The notes beneath the pieces are model-generated. The model made no database searches and was not told where the DNA came from. It saw only the letters and a list, made by a program, of their open reading frames with translations. Shown here one piece after another: positions 1 through 9,849 of a stretch of DNA of 64,000 bases. Source of the stretch: Moraxella lacunata (GTDB lineage: Bacteria > Pseudomonadota > Gammaproteobacteria > Pseudomonadales > Moraxellaceae). Both the position numbers and the translations under genes were made by a program. Location of the stretch: contig NZ_UGQU01000002.1 in assembly GCF_900453205.1 (NCBI RefSeq), positions 372,001 through 436,000 of the forward strand, written 5' to 3'. Positions within the stretch are counted from its first letter, which is position 1; each line of letters starts with the position of its first letter.

Positions 1-341
1 CCCATCTAAACCTACTCCATCGTGATAGAATTAAGCAGTATAAGGCAATAGGCGACTATATCACAGGCGAGCTTGATGATGGCACACCGCTGATTTTGGC
101 AGGGGATTTTAATGATTGGTCAAAAAAATCGGACGATTTTTTGGGCGGTCTTGGGCTTGTTGAAGTGTTTGGCAAGTTGTATGGCAAACACCCTGCCACT
201 TTCCCTGCCAAATTACCCATGATTAGCCTAGACCGCATTTATGTGCGACATCTAACCGTCAAAAATGCGATTGTGCATGGCGGTGTTCCGTGGGCGGATT
301 TGTCCGACCATTTGCCGATTACAGCGGTGGTGGAGGTTTAG
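1..341 (+). CDS. C-terminal part of an endonuclease/exonuclease/phosphatase (EEP) family protein
   Basis: The reading frame is open from base 3 to a TAG at 339-341 and has no start in the window, so only about the last 112 residues are present. Motifs of the EEP fold are visible: the AGDFND stretch (catalytic Asp-Phe-Asn), LDRIYV (substrate-binding Asp) and SDHLPI (the C-terminal catalytic Asp-His). Such metal-dependent phosphodiesterases cut nucleic acids or phosphoester lipids; the substrate here cannot be read from the fragment. It ends 75 bp before mltG. Confidence 0.85.
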   Translation, partial: HLNLLHRDRIKQYKAIGDYITGELDDGTPLILAGDFNDWSKKSDDFLGGLGLVEVFGKLYGKHPATFPAKLPMISLDRIYVRHLTVKNAIVHGGVPWADLSDHLPITAVVEV

Positions 342-416
342 GGTGATGGTGTTAAATTTGCCCATTTGCTCCAAATTTTTGCTACAATAGCTCATTATTC
401 TTACAAGTTTTGACTT

Positions 417-1526
417 ATGCCAAAATCCAAAGCGCCCAAAGACACCGCCCATAAATCCAAAAAATTTCCAAAAAAACGCTTCGCCATGATGTGGTTGCCC
501 TTTGTTGTGCTTGGGTTGACTGTTGTTTGGTTTTTGATTGTATATTTTAGTGTTTTTGCCAAGACCGACCGCCCCGCCCAGACTTTGACGGTGGATAAGG
601 GCGACACTTATCATAGCCTGCTTGTCAAGGACAAATGGCAGACCAGTCCGCTTGCGTCGAGCACTGCCACACGATTGTATCTTAAATTTCATGCCAAAGG
701 CAACCTAGAAACAGGAGCATACCAAATCCCACAGGGGGCGAGCCTTGCCGATGTGGTCAAGATTTTGGGGCAGGGGGCAGAGGTTGCCATGATAAAGGTG
801 CAAATCATCGAAGGCAGGACGGTCAAAGACCTATACCACACCCTAAAAACGACCGATGGGGTCAAGCTTGAACTACTCACACCGCTCCTGTCGGATGCTG
901 ATGGGTATTCATGGGTGGATGTGGCACGAGACAATGCCAAAGTTGCCAAAGCTCTAAATGTCAGCACGCCCAACGGCAACCTAGAAGGGCAATTCGCCCC
1001 GAATACCTACTTTTTTAATCAAGGCACTTCCGACATCGCCATTTTAAAAAAACTGCACACCGACCAAATGGCGATACTTGATAAGGCATGGACACAGCGT
1101 GATGAGAACTTGCCTTACAAGACACCTTATGAAGCTCTCATCATGGCAAGTATCATCGAAAAAGAAACAGGCATCAAATCCGAGCGAAATGACGTATCAG
1201 CCGTATTTGTCAATCGCTTACGTCAAGGCATGAGACTACAAACCGACCCGACCATTATCTACGGGCTATTTGACCGCTATGATGGTAAGATTTATAAATC
1301 CAACATCGCTGAGCGAACCGATTATAACACTTACCAAATAGACGGCTTACCGCCCACGCCCATTGCCCTGCCGTCTGCCGAAGCGATACAGGCGACCATG
1401 CACCCGTCCGATGTGCCATATATCTACTTTGTGGCGACAGGTAAGGGCGGTCATAAATTTAGCGTAACGCTTGATGAGCATAACAAAGCGGTGGCGGAAT
1501 ATCGTAAAGTGATGGCGGAGAAATAG
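417..1526 (+). CDS. mltG: Endolytic murein transglycosylase MltG (YceG family)
   Basis: This 369-residue inner-membrane protein cleaves nascent peptidoglycan strands and is thought to act as a terminase of glycan elongation. A basic cytoplasmic tail (residues 1-22) is followed by one membrane segment (about 24-47), then a periplasmic LysM-like part and the YceG catalytic domain. The signature MASIIEKETG carries the probable catalytic Glu248, and DPTIIYG follows. Length is normal for the family. An extended -10-like TGCTACAAT lies about 30 bp upstream. Only 2 bp separate it from tmk, the mltG-tmk order found in many gammaproteobacteria, so the two are probably cotranscribed. Confidence 0.95.
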   Translation: MPKSKAPKDTAHKSKKFPKKRFAMMWLPFVVLGLTVVWFLIVYFSVFAKTDRPAQTLTVDKGDTYHSLLVKDKWQTSPLASSTATRLYLKFHAKGNLETGAYQIPQGASLADVVKILGQGAEVAMIKVQIIEGRTVKDLYHTLKTTDGVKLELLTPLLSDADGYSWVDVARDNAKVAKALNVSTPNGNLEGQFAPNTYFFNQGTSDIAILKKLHTDQMAILDKAWTQRDENLPYKTPYEALIMASIIEKETGIKSERNDVSAVFVNRLRQGMRLQTDPTIIYGLFDRYDGKIYKSNIAERTDYNTYQIDGLPPTPIALPSAEAIQATMHPSDVPYIYFVATGKGGHKFSVTLDEHNKAVAEYRKVMAEK

Positions 1527-1528
1527 CA

Positions 1529-2164
1529 ATGAACCAACCACCCAAATTCATCACCTTTGAAGGCACCGAAGGCGTGGGCAAAACCACTGCCGTTGATGGC
1601 TTTTGTGCCAAACTTGACAGTCTTGGCATTGCCCATATTCGCACCCGTGAACCAGGGGGCAGTCCGCTTGCCGAAGACTTGCGTAAGATTTTGCTGGATA
1701 ACAAAACCCACATCAATAACGACACCGAACTTCTTTTGATGTTTACCGCCCGTGCTGACCATTTGCACCGCACCATTTTACCAGCACTCTCGGACGGCAA
1801 ATGGGTGATTTGCGACCGTTTTTTTGACAGCACCGTGGCGTATCAAGGCTTTGGACGGTTTGGGGGCGATGAGCGTGAACTTGCCAAGATTGAACGGCTT
1901 ATCGCTGACTTTATCCCAAGACAGCCTGATTTGACCTTTTGGCTTGATTTAGACCCTGCCATTGGCTTGGAGCGAGCAGGTAAGCGAAGTGTAGCCGACC
2001 GCTTTGAGAGTGCAGGGCAAGGATTTTTTGACAAAACTTATCAAGGCTTTTTGTATCAATATCAAAAACACCCCGAGCGTATCAAACGTATCAATGCCAA
2101 CGGCTCGCCTGATGATGTGGCAGGGGAGATTATGCAAGTTTTACAAGATTATTTGGTGGATTGA
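1529..2164 (+). CDS. tmk: Thymidylate kinase
   Basis: The 211-residue protein phosphorylates dTMP to dTDP in the cytoplasm. The P-loop FEGTEGVGKTT is near residues 9-19, the DRF motif (CDRFFDSTVAYQG) near 97-109, and a LID segment with arginines (RAGKRSVADRF) near 148-158, as in Gram-negative type II enzymes. It follows mltG by 2 bp, which suggests translational coupling. No strong terminator was seen directly after it. Confidence 0.97.
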   Translation: MNQPPKFITFEGTEGVGKTTAVDGFCAKLDSLGIAHIRTREPGGSPLAEDLRKILLDNKTHINNDTELLLMFTARADHLHRTILPALSDGKWVICDRFFDSTVAYQGFGRFGGDERELAKIERLIADFIPRQPDLTFWLDLDPAIGLERAGKRSVADRFESAGQGFFDKTYQGFLYQYQKHPERIKRINANGSPDDVAGEIMQVLQDYLVD

Positions 2165-2218
2165 TTTTTTTTAGCGGATTTTAAATACATCTAGCAAACT
2201 CAATATTTACCAAGGGTT

Positions 2219-2285
2219 TGTAGGGACTGGCTCCACACGTCCTTTAATGTTGTTATTTTTATAGGTATGCACAGCACGCCCCTAC
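2219..2285. repeat. Degenerate TGTAGGG...CCCCTAC short repeat
   Basis: A 67-bp stretch bounded by TGTAGGG and CGCCCCTAC. Its middle (ACGTCC, TTTAAT, TTTATAGGT, CAGCA) is shared with the segment at 13999-14060. Related outward-complementary ends occur at 58379-58443. It has the look of a small palindromic intergenic repeat with no coding content. Confidence 0.5.
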
Positions 2286-2339
2286 CTAAAATCTATCCAT
2301 ACAAGCAAGACTTTATAACCTTTAAACACACATTTTGCC

Positions 2340-2368
2340 TTGACGAATGGCGTGCTTTTTAGGATAAT
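2340..2368 (+). promoter_or_regulatory. Probable sigma-70 promoter of the Do-family protease gene
   Basis: TTGACG at 2340-2345, a 17-bp spacer and GATAAT at 2363-2368. The protease start codon is 25 bp further on. Confidence 0.6.
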
Positions 2369-2392
2369 TTGACTATTTAGATAGGAATTATT

Positions 2393-3775
2393 ATGAACAT
2401 CAAACCTGCCATGCTCGCCCTAAGCCTTGCCCTTGCCCCCGTTGCTCTGCCCATTGCCACGCCTGCTTATGGGGCGGTGGCGATGGATTTTTCGCCCCTA
2501 GTGGAGCAGGTGTCTAGTGGTGTGGTGCGAGTGAGTATCACCAAAAAGGTCAGCGAAGAAGAGCTGGCATTGGCTCAGCAGGTGCAAGCCTTACAGCAGT
2601 TCTTTGGGGGGCGGGTCGCCGTGCCAAACCTGCCAACGGTAGAATACGGCTACGGCACGGGCTTTTTTATTACCCAAGATGGCTATATTCTTACCAATCA
2701 TCATGTCGTCGAAGGGGCGGATAAAATCACCGTGACCCTGCATGATCGCACCGAGCTAGACGGACGCCTTATCGGTTCGGACGAAGCGTCCGATGTGGCG
2801 GTGTTAAAGGTGGCGGGGCAAAACTTCCCTGCCCTAAGTGTTGCCAAAGGTGATACCCTAAAAGTGGGCGAGCCTGTGCTTGCCATTGGCTCGCCCTTTG
2901 GTTTTGACTACTCAGCGTCATCGGGCATTGTCTCTGCCAAGAGTCGCAACATGAGCCGTGAAGCGGTCGTGCCGTTCATTCAGACGGACGTGGCATTAAA
3001 CCAAGGCAACTCAGGCGGGCCTTTGTTTAACCAAAAAGGTGAAGTGGTCGGCATTAATTCACTCATTTTTAGTCGCACGGGCGGACACATGGGGCTGTCT
3101 TTTTCTATTCCCATTGACACCGCCATGGACATCTATGAGCAGATTCGCACGACAGGGCGTGTCTCTCGGGTCTATCTGGGCGTGGTGTTGCAGGACATTG
3201 ACCGCAATCTGGCGGAAGCTTATCGCCTTGACAGACCGCAAGGAGCTTTGATTACTCGCACCAGTCCTGATTCCCCTGCCGATAAGGTGGGGCTAAAAGC
3301 AGGTGATGTCGTGCTTGATTTTAATGGGCAAAGTATCGGGCGAGCGTCTGATTTGTTAAATCTCATCAACCGTGCCAAGGTGGGTGACGAGTTTGAGCTG
3401 ACCTACCTACGAGCGGGCAAACAGCACCGTGCCAGTGGGCAGTTTGCCGAGACAAGTGATGTCTCTACCAGTCAAAACGCCAGCGATGGTGTCAGATTAG
3501 GCTTACGCCTAAAAGAGCTGTCAGGGCGTGAAGCTCGCATGATTCAGGAGTTTGGCGTGGCAGGTGGCGTGGTCATCAGCTCGGTGGATGTCACAGGACT
3601 GGCAGGGCAGGCGGGACTGATGGCAGGGGACGTCATCGTCAATCTCAATCATCTGCCGACCGCAGGCATTGGCGAGTTTGAAAAGGCGTTAAAGAGCCTA
3701 CCCAAAAAAGGCGTGGTTACCATTGGTATCATTCGTGATGGCAATCCTGCGATTTTGGGGCTTAGGGTTGAGTAA
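2393..3775 (+). CDS. Periplasmic serine protease/chaperone of the HtrA (DegP/DegQ/MucD) family
   Basis: The 460-residue precursor has a Sec signal peptide (about residues 1-28, cut near AYGA-VA), a trypsin-like domain and two PDZ domains. The triad is visible: His104 in TNHHVV, Asp134 in SDVAVLKV and Ser207 in GNSGGP. PDZ1 starts near YLGVVLQ and PDZ2 near LGLRLKEL. Such proteins degrade or refold damaged envelope proteins. The gene has its own promoter. It converges on the broken exporter gene, whose stop codon is 8 bp beyond its own. DegP, DegQ and MucD cannot be told apart safely here. Confidence 0.93.
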   Translation: MNIKPAMLALSLALAPVALPIATPAYGAVAMDFSPLVEQVSSGVVRVSITKKVSEEELALAQQVQALQQFFGGRVAVPNLPTVEYGYGTGFFITQDGYILTNHHVVEGADKITVTLHDRTELDGRLIGSDEASDVAVLKVAGQNFPALSVAKGDTLKVGEPVLAIGSPFGFDYSASSGIVSAKSRNMSREAVVPFIQTDVALNQGNSGGPLFNQKGEVVGINSLIFSRTGGHMGLSFSIPIDTAMDIYEQIRTTGRVSRVYLGVVLQDIDRNLAEAYRLDRPQGALITRTSPDSPADKVGLKAGDVVLDFNGQSIGRASDLLNLINRAKVGDEFELTYLRAGKQHRASGQFAETSDVSTSQNASDGVRLGLRLKELSGREARMIQEFGVAGGVVISSVDVTGLAGQAGLMAGDVIVNLNHLPTAGIGEFEKALKSLPKKGVVTIGIIRDGNPAILGLRVE

Positions 3776-3913
3776 GAGCTGACTAGATGGGGTTGTTGCT
3801 CAAAGTGATGACCCTATCCGCACTTGCGATGGTTTCAGGACGATGAGCAATCATCACACGAGTGATATTTAGTGATTTAATCATGTCATTGATTTCTCTT
3901 TCTTTTTCGATAT

Positions 3914-4706
3914 GGCAGTGGTTCAAAAAGTATGCTGTAACAAAAACTAAAAAGACAACTTAACCAAACAGTGGTAATTTACGGTTATGAAGACGACAAT
4001 TACCATTACTTGCCCAAGTTGCCTATGTCATAGTATAAAGAAAAATGGCGTAAAAAGCTATGGCAAACAAAATTATTTTTGTAAAAATTGCCACAGACAG
4101 TTTGTCCAACAGTCAGAACTAAGCTACAAGGGCTGTTATTCGCACATAGACAACAAAATACGCTTAATGCTTGCTCGTGGTAGCATTGCAGATATTGTGG
4201 TAATTGAACAAGTGAGCAAAGCAAAGGTGCTAAGTGTACTCACAAACAGCAACCACAAAATCAAACCCAAACAACAACATTACGACACCTTAGAAGTAGA
4301 TGAGTTTTGGACTTATGTTGGTAACAAGAAAAACAAAGTTTGGCTCATCTATGCTTATGACAAAGGCACAGGTGAGATTGTTGCTTTTGTGTGGGGCAAA
4401 CGAAACCTTGCTACTGCCAAAAAACTCAAAATACAACTTACCCAACTAGGCATTACTTTCAACAAAATTGCTTGTGATGATTGGGATAGCTTTTTAACTG
4501 CCTTTAAGCACTCTTTAAAACAAGTTGGTAAACGCTTTACTGTGGGTATTGAAGGCAATAACACCAGACTGAGAACCTTCGTCAGGCGAGCATTTAGGAG
4601 AACTTGCTGTTTTTCTAAAAAGCTAGAAAACCATTTCAAAGCATTTGAGTTGGTGTTTCATTATATTAACTATGGTTGGGTTTAGCATACTTTTTAGACC
4701 AGAGCC
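3914..4706. mobile_element. Complete IS1-family insertion sequence, 793 bp
   Basis: The 23-bp terminal inverted repeats begin GGCAGTGGTTCAAAAAG (left) and, read inward from the right, GGCTCTGGTCTAAAAAG. Both continue TATGCT. An exact 8-bp target duplication, TTCGATAT, flanks it at 3906-3913 and 4707-4714. Removing the IS and one duplication rejoins the exporter reading frame (DEATSHLNIE-KEREIND). One transposase gene fills it. The same ends occur on the 133-bp MITE at 23322-23454. Confidence 0.93.
3987..4685 (+). CDS. IS1-family transposase, single reading frame
   Basis: The 232-residue protein fuses what in classical IS1 are InsA and InsB. An N-terminal zinc-finger with CPSC and CKNC cysteine pairs (residues about 9-37) is followed by a short helix-turn-helix region and a DDE domain starting LEVDEFWTYVGNKK, where the first catalytic Asp sits. 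A second Asp is in ACDDWDSF and the Glu in GIEGNNTRLR. No frameshift is needed, unlike in IS1 of Escherichia coli. The gene looks intact, so the element may be active. Confidence 0.92.
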   Translation: MKTTITITCPSCLCHSIKKNGVKSYGKQNYFCKNCHRQFVQQSELSYKGCYSHIDNKIRLMLARGSIADIVVIEQVSKAKVLSVLTNSNHKIKPKQQHYDTLEVDEFWTYVGNKKNKVWLIYAYDKGTGEIVAFVWGKRNLATAKKLKIQLTQLGITFNKIACDDWDSFLTAFKHSLKQVGKRFTVGIEGNNTRLRTFVRRAFRRTCCFSKKLENHFKAFELVFHYINYGWV

Positions 4707-5634
4707 TTCGATATTTAGATGGCTGGTTGCCTCATCTAAAAATAAAATCTTAGGCTTTTTATATAAAGCACGAGCGATAAATATTCGCTGTTTTTGTCCA
4801 CCTGATAACACACTCCCCATATCTCCTACTAAGGTTTGATAATTCATCGGCATTGCCATAATTTCATCGTGAATGCCAACCATTTTGGCACATTGTTCCG
4901 CCCATTCTTTGTCCAATTTATCATCAAAAAAGCTGATATTTTCTAATAAACTACCTGCAAATAATACATCATCTTGACTGACACACGCCACACAGTTTAA
5001 GGCATTGACATCATTCATGGTTTTAATTAATTTCCCTGCAATTTTAATTTCGCCACTATTGGCGGTTAATTCGCCTAATAATAAACTCATTAAGGTGCTT
5101 TTACCACAACCAGTTGCTCCAACAATCGCAACTGATGAATTTTCTTTAATATGAAAACTTAAATTTTCAAAAATATAAGGCTCATCATCACTATATTTAA
5201 AGGATAAATTTTTGACTTCAATATCATATTGTTCAATTTTTGGTTCATATAATATAAATTCTTGATTTTCTTTTTTAGTCAAAACAATATCAGCAAGTCT
5301 TTCGGCATGTAAAGATAGCATTTTGACTTGGACAAATTTATCAATCAAACTACTGACTCGTCCGCCAAATTGGTTTTTATAGGCGATAAATGCCATTAAA
5401 ATCCCAACCGTAAATGTACCATCTATCACATAGCTTGCTCCTAAATAGATAATAATCAAGTTTTCTAATCCAAAAATAATGCCATTAATAAAGCCAAACG
5501 CTAAGCCTAATTTTTGCGTTTTTAATCCTGCATTGATTTGATTAACGAATAAAGTTTGCCAAGTATTTTGGCGTAAAGTTTGTTTGTCAAATCGTTTAAT
5601 CGCCCGAATGCCCCGCATGGTTTCCATAAAATAT

Positions 5635-5834
5635 AGAGCGTAAATACCATTAATTACGCATATGTTATTATTTTTTCATTATTAAGTCTTAGCTTTTGTG
5701 TTAAAAATAGCTAAATCTTGATTTTTGTCGTCAAAATCCTTGTCAATATTAATCATATTGACTTCGGATTTTTCCTAAAAAATCTGGCGATTTATCTTAT
5801 TTTTAATCACAAAAATCAATGGTGTTTACGCTCT
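5635..5834. mobile_element. 200-bp MITE inserted in the microcin exporter gene
   Basis: Ends are inverted repeats: AGAGCGTAAATACCATTAAT at the left and, read inward from the right, AGAGCGTAAACACCATTGAT (17 of the first 20 bases identical). The coding sequence of the exporter stops at one edge and resumes at the other. It contains no gene. Inner blocks such as AGCTAAATCTTG and CGATTT(T) are shared with the element at 51146-51350, whose ends begin AGGGCGTG. No clear target duplication could be fixed. Confidence 0.8.
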
Positions 5835-7771
5835 GCTTTGCTTGGCATTATGAATAATGGCTTCTTCGCTGGCTCGTCTAAGTGGCATATACCAAGCCCA
5901 TCTTAAAGTGCCATAAATCGCCATTGCACCAATGGCAATCCACGCCAAAGTCGGGCTATAAAAAAACATTAAAACAAGCGTAAAAATTGTCATTAAACCG
6001 TCCAAAATGGCGGTTAAAAAACTGGTGGTTAAAGTAGATTGAATAGCATCAATAGAACCAAAACGAGAAATAATATCGCCCAAATGCCTTTTTTGAAAAA
6101 ATGAAATTGGCAAATGAATTAAATGATTAAAAATATTGGCTTTCCATTGTACATTTAAAGTTGTTGCCAAATACATCACAATCCACGCTTGTAATAAACT
6201 AATCAATTGTGTTAAAAACATTAACAAGCCAAAACCAATCACAAGTGTGGTTAATAAATTTAAATCAGCTGATACGATGGCGTGGTCAATGACCCATTGC
6301 ATAAAAAAGGGGCTGGTTAAAGCAAATATTTCTAATACAATGGCTAAAATTAAAATCTGATTTAACGATTTCCATAGCCCTTTAATTTCACCAAAGAGTT
6401 TAAAAATTTTGATTTGTGTTTTTTCTTCTTTTTTCTCAAAACCATTATCCGCCCATATCTCTAAGGCAATGCCTGTAAAATGCTTGGAAACTTCTTTTAA
6501 TTCTAATACTCTAAGACCGACTGCAGGGTCAATGATGGTAATTTTATTTAAGCCAACAGATTTTAATACCACAAAATGATTTAAATCCCAATGCAAAATA
6601 CAAGGCGTACGCAGTTCTTTTAATTCATCTAATTCTAACTTTAAAGGACGAGTGTTTAGTTTAATCTGTTGGCAAATTTTAATTAGGGTGTGTAGCGTTG
6701 CTCCTTTTTGGGAAGTGGGATATTTTTGTCTTAAACTAAACAAATCCGTATGATAACCATAATAATGAGCAATCATCGCAATACACGCCAATCCGCATTC
6801 GGAATTTTCGGTTTGCAATATTACAGGCAATTTATGCCCAAGACCCAAAGAAATATTTTCCAAGTAATTCATAACCATCCATCATTAAAAAATAAAAAAA
6901 GGTGCCATGCACCCAATGACAATAAACGCTTGATTAGATTTTGCCAGTAATGCTATATAAAGGCTCTAATACCCACTCATAGAGCTTCCTAGTTTCGTGT
7001 AAGATATCCCCCTCTAATGTCATACCTACTTGTAATGGCAGGTCATTGCCATAGGCTTTTATCGTTTGCTTTTCTAATTTTGCACGCACGACATACAAAG
7101 GTTCATTAGTCATTTGTTCGCTTTGTGATACGGTGCCAATACTTTGGATGTTTTGTCCTGCTAATGCAGTTTTTGCTACTGAGATGATTTGTGCATTGGC
7201 GTGTCCAAATTTTTGATAGGGATAGGCTTGATAACGGAGCAGTGCCTCATCACCAGTTTTGACAAAACCAATGGCACGACTTGGTACATACATTTCGGCG
7301 ATGACATGACTATCATGGGGCAAAATGGTAATGAGTGGTTTACTACTTTCGATGTATTGACCTGTTTTGATGTGATTGGTGCTGATTACACCATCAATCG
7401 GAGCATAAATAGAGATAAACTCCCCTGCCTTGTTTTGGATTTTGCTTTGCCTATTATCCGTGAGGGATTGTTGTAATTGATTGAGATTGGCTTTATGATT
7501 TTGTTTGGTTCTATCTAAACTGATGGTTTGTTCTTTGATTTGTTTTTCAAGTGATGATAGCTCTCGGCTGAGTGTCATGAGTTGTTCGTGTTGGGCGTTA
7601 TATTCCATTTGGCGGTTATTGACTTCAAGAGCGGATACGGCATTGATGGCACTGATTTCTTGATGTCTTTTTAGGTTATCAAGTGCAAGCTAAACTTGGG
7701 TTTTTTGCAATTCAATCTGAGCGATGAGTTTTTGTTTATCATCTTTTAGTCGCTCAATGGTGGTTAATATA

Positions 7772-8744
7772 TACTCACCAAACCCCAAAATAACACTTCA
7801 AACCTTCTTCGATTGTATCAAACTCTGACAAATGACTTCTAAGCCATCTTTTAATCGTTGCCCAAGTTTGCTCTATTGGGTTTAGCTTGGATGAGTAAGG
7901 TGGTAATGGTAAGATGATGTGTTTGTATGTTGTGTTATTGATAAGCTCTTGCAAGTGTTTCATTCTGTGAAATCTTGCATTGTCTAAGATGATGATACAA
8001 GGCTTGCCTGTTTGTTTGGTGTGATTGTTAAGACAAGGCAGTAGCATTTGTTCAAACCACGTTTCAAACAAAGCACTTGTCATTGTATTGTTGTAGATGA
8101 GTGGAGCAATCAAGTTTTTGGCTTTGCCCCCTATTTGTCCTGCCACTAAGGAGACTCGTTGATAGCGTCTGCCACTGACTTTATCATAGGCTCTTTGACC
8201 TTTTAGACTTCTTGCATGAGTACGGTGTAGATAAGTGCCAATGCCTGTCTCATCTATATAGACAAGCTCATAACCGTGTTTGGACGTAGCTTGTAGTTGT
8301 GTTAATTTGTCTTGGAAGTCTTTGACTTTATTTGGGTCTTTCTCGAAGTAAGTTGTGGTCTTTTTTTAAGAGTAATGTTCATTGCTTTGAGTGCTTTATG
8401 GATTGCCATATCACTACACCCAAATACTTCACCAATTTCACGTAGGTATTTGTCAGGATTTGCTTCTACGTAAGCAAGAAGCTCTTTTCTGTCAAACTTT
8501 CTGGGTCTGTTGGTGGGTTTTTTACAAGACAAATTGCCTGTTTCTTTAAGTTGTCGTCTCCAACGAAACACGGTGTGTCTTGATACACCAAAAGCTTCCA
8601 TAACAAGGTCAATGTTCTTGCATTTGTCATAATAAGCCAAGGCTTTTTGTCTGATTTCTAGTGAATAAGCCATTTGAAGTAGTGATTAGTGAATGGTGAT
8701 GGAGATATGGGGATGATTGGTGTTGTTTCAAGGTTTGTTGGTTA
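7772..8744. mobile_element. IS630-family insertion sequence, 973 bp
   Basis: Ends read TACTCACCAAACC (left) and, inward from the right, TAACCAACAAACC. A TA dinucleotide is duplicated on both sides (7770-7771 and 8745-8746), the normal target of this superfamily. It lies in the HlyD-type adaptor gene, and precise removal rejoins that frame. A transposase in two overlapping frames fills it. Confidence 0.88.
7775..8673 (-). CDS. IS630-family transposase in two frames, joined by probable -1 frameshift
   Basis: The first frame (8673 to 8302) encodes a helix-turn-helix N-terminus (FGVSRHTVFRWRRQL). The second frame continues it at an AAAAAAA run near 8367: in the -1 frame translation goes on as KTTTYFEKDP and then the DDE domain with YIDETGIGTY, the ILDNARFHR motif (second Asp) and SSKLNPIEQTW (Glu). 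The A7 tract at the junction is the usual place for programmed frameshifting or transcript slippage in this family, so the gene is probably functional. Start ATG is at 8671-8673. Confidence 0.87.
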
Positions 8745-9171
8745 TACTGTTGATTTCTTGGGTTTGGCTTTGTTTGGTATAAAAGATTTGATTTTGAATA
8801 AGTGTATTTTTGAGTGCCAACTCATCATCGATGGCTTTTTGGGTACTGCCCTCATCGCCATGATGGGCGGTGGAGATTTTATAAAGCAAATCACCCTTTT
8901 TGACTGCCTTGCCGTCATGAGCATGATTTTCAATAACGACACCACTGGTAGGGCTGTGGCTATATATCAGCCCCTGCTCTGGAATCAGCTGACCTTTGAC
9001 GGTGCTACGTTTGGTGTATTCACCCCAAATCAAAAAGGCAACAAGCATCAACCCGATGCCTAACGCACATAGAGTTAAAAAAGTAAAACTGACTGGGCGA
9101 GTCAGAATAATCGTACCCGTCCAGTTCGTTTTTTGAGCATCTAGGGCTTCTTGGCGGAATAAACTCATACA

Positions 9172-9336
9172 TCAGTTGCTTTCTTGTTTATCGTAGTATA
9201 GATAAAACGCAAAAAAAGTTGTTAAAGAAATAAACAATCCATAATATACATAATAAGGAAAATTATTAAATTCTTGCAATATAAATATAAATAATGCAAT
9301 GATTGTATTAGGTATTTTTGTATGTATATGACATTC
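9172..9336 (-). other. Small hydrophobic reading frame without a normal start codon
   Basis: Read on the minus strand, 54 codons are open between two stops and end in TGA 3 bp before the adaptor ATG. The deduced peptide is hydrophobic (IPNTIIALFIFIL, then FISLTTFFAFYLYY) with two likely membrane segments. No ATG or GTG precedes it. It could be the remnant of an immunity protein or a gene using a rare start. No coding claim is made. Confidence 0.3.
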
Positions 9337-9636
9337 TTAATCTCTAAAATATTATTTAGGTGTTCATGATGCAATATTAATCGCAATCAAACCATAATGT
9401 CGATTGATATCATTTTAATTATAGATTGATTAGCATTTCATATATTGTACACTAAGATTATACCAATCTCAACTTAAGATTGTAAATTATTGATTATTTT
9501 TAAGTTACAGGGGTGAATTGTAATTCTCCCCTGTAAAAATTAATGACTTATATAAAGTTGAGAGTGAAATTAAGATTCTCAATCATTATGGAATAGACCA
9601 TTCTTTGGTTGTTTGTCAATATGCTCCTTACAATCT
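9337..9636. other. AT-rich intergenic stretch, nothing recognised
   Basis: About 300 bp of very AT-rich sequence between the small hydrophobic frame and the 60-residue membrane protein gene. No convincing gene, terminator or repeat was found on either strand. Confidence 0.5.
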
Positions 9637-9822
9637 TCATAATTTTTTGATATATCTCATGATATGCCCGTGCAATAGATTAGCAATTCTTTTGCTGAAA
9701 TACATAAAAATACTCATAATAATCAAATATATATAAATTGATATCTGGGTATTTATATAAACAAAACCCATAAATACATATACAATGCATATCAGTAGTA
9801 GATAAAATAAGCTGTTACTCAT
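9637..9822 (-). CDS. Small membrane protein of the microcin locus, possible immunity protein
   Basis: About 61 residues with two hydrophobic segments (about residues 4-24 and 27-43) followed by a basic tail ending YIKKL. AAGGAAATTT precedes the ATG, a good ribosome-binding site. It lies 27 bp downstream of the microcin precursor on the same strand, the usual place for an immunity gene. No family was recognised; immunity is inferred from size, topology and place only. Confidence 0.55.
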   Translation of the reverse strand: MSNSLFYLLLICIVYVFMGFVYINTQISIYIYLIIMSIFMYFSKRIANLLHGHIMRYIKKL

Positions 9823-9849
9823 AAATAAATTTCCTTTTCTTTTCTAAAT

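Larger units (their letters stand above)
3783..6878 (-). pseudogene. Bacteriocin ABC exporter with C39 peptidase domain (CvaB/McbB type), broken by two insertions
   Basis: The intact protein would cut the double-glycine leader of a microcin and pump it across the inner membrane. Parts in order: a C39 peptidase domain at the N-terminus with catalytic SECGLAC, His in HWDLNHFVVL and Asp in IIDPAVG; membrane helices; then an ATPase domain with Walker A GATGCGKST, signature LSGGQKQR and Walker B LFLDEATS. A 200-bp MITE (5635-5834) interrupts the membrane domain after NAKQS. A complete IS1-family element (3914-4706) splits the ATPase just after the Walker B Glu. The last 40-odd codons, with IAHRPETI (H-loop), lie beyond the IS at 3783-3913 and end in TAG. 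Each insertion alone should abolish export. Confidence 0.92.
6934..9168 (-). pseudogene. HlyD-type periplasmic adaptor for microcin export (CvaA/McbA type), broken
   Basis: The intact adaptor would bridge the inner-membrane exporter to an outer-membrane channel. The N-terminal part (9168 down to 8745) has a cytoplasmic tail, one membrane segment (about residues 27-49) and the first lipoyl half. An IS630-family element at 7772-8744 interrupts it. Excising the IS and one TA restores the frame exactly (NSI-LTTIER). A TAG at 7690-7692 still ends the frame 27 codons past the junction, so the gene carries two independent lesions. The C-terminal part keeps a coiled-coil region, the second lipoyl half (APIDGVI) and the beta-barrel. 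Its stop is 55 bp before the ABC exporter start, consistent with an adaptor-exporter operon. Confidence 0.9.

Noticed and set aside
252-692. 146-codon minus-strand frame over the start of mltG
   Set aside because: Overlaps two genes with clear motifs and has a composition unlike a real protein.
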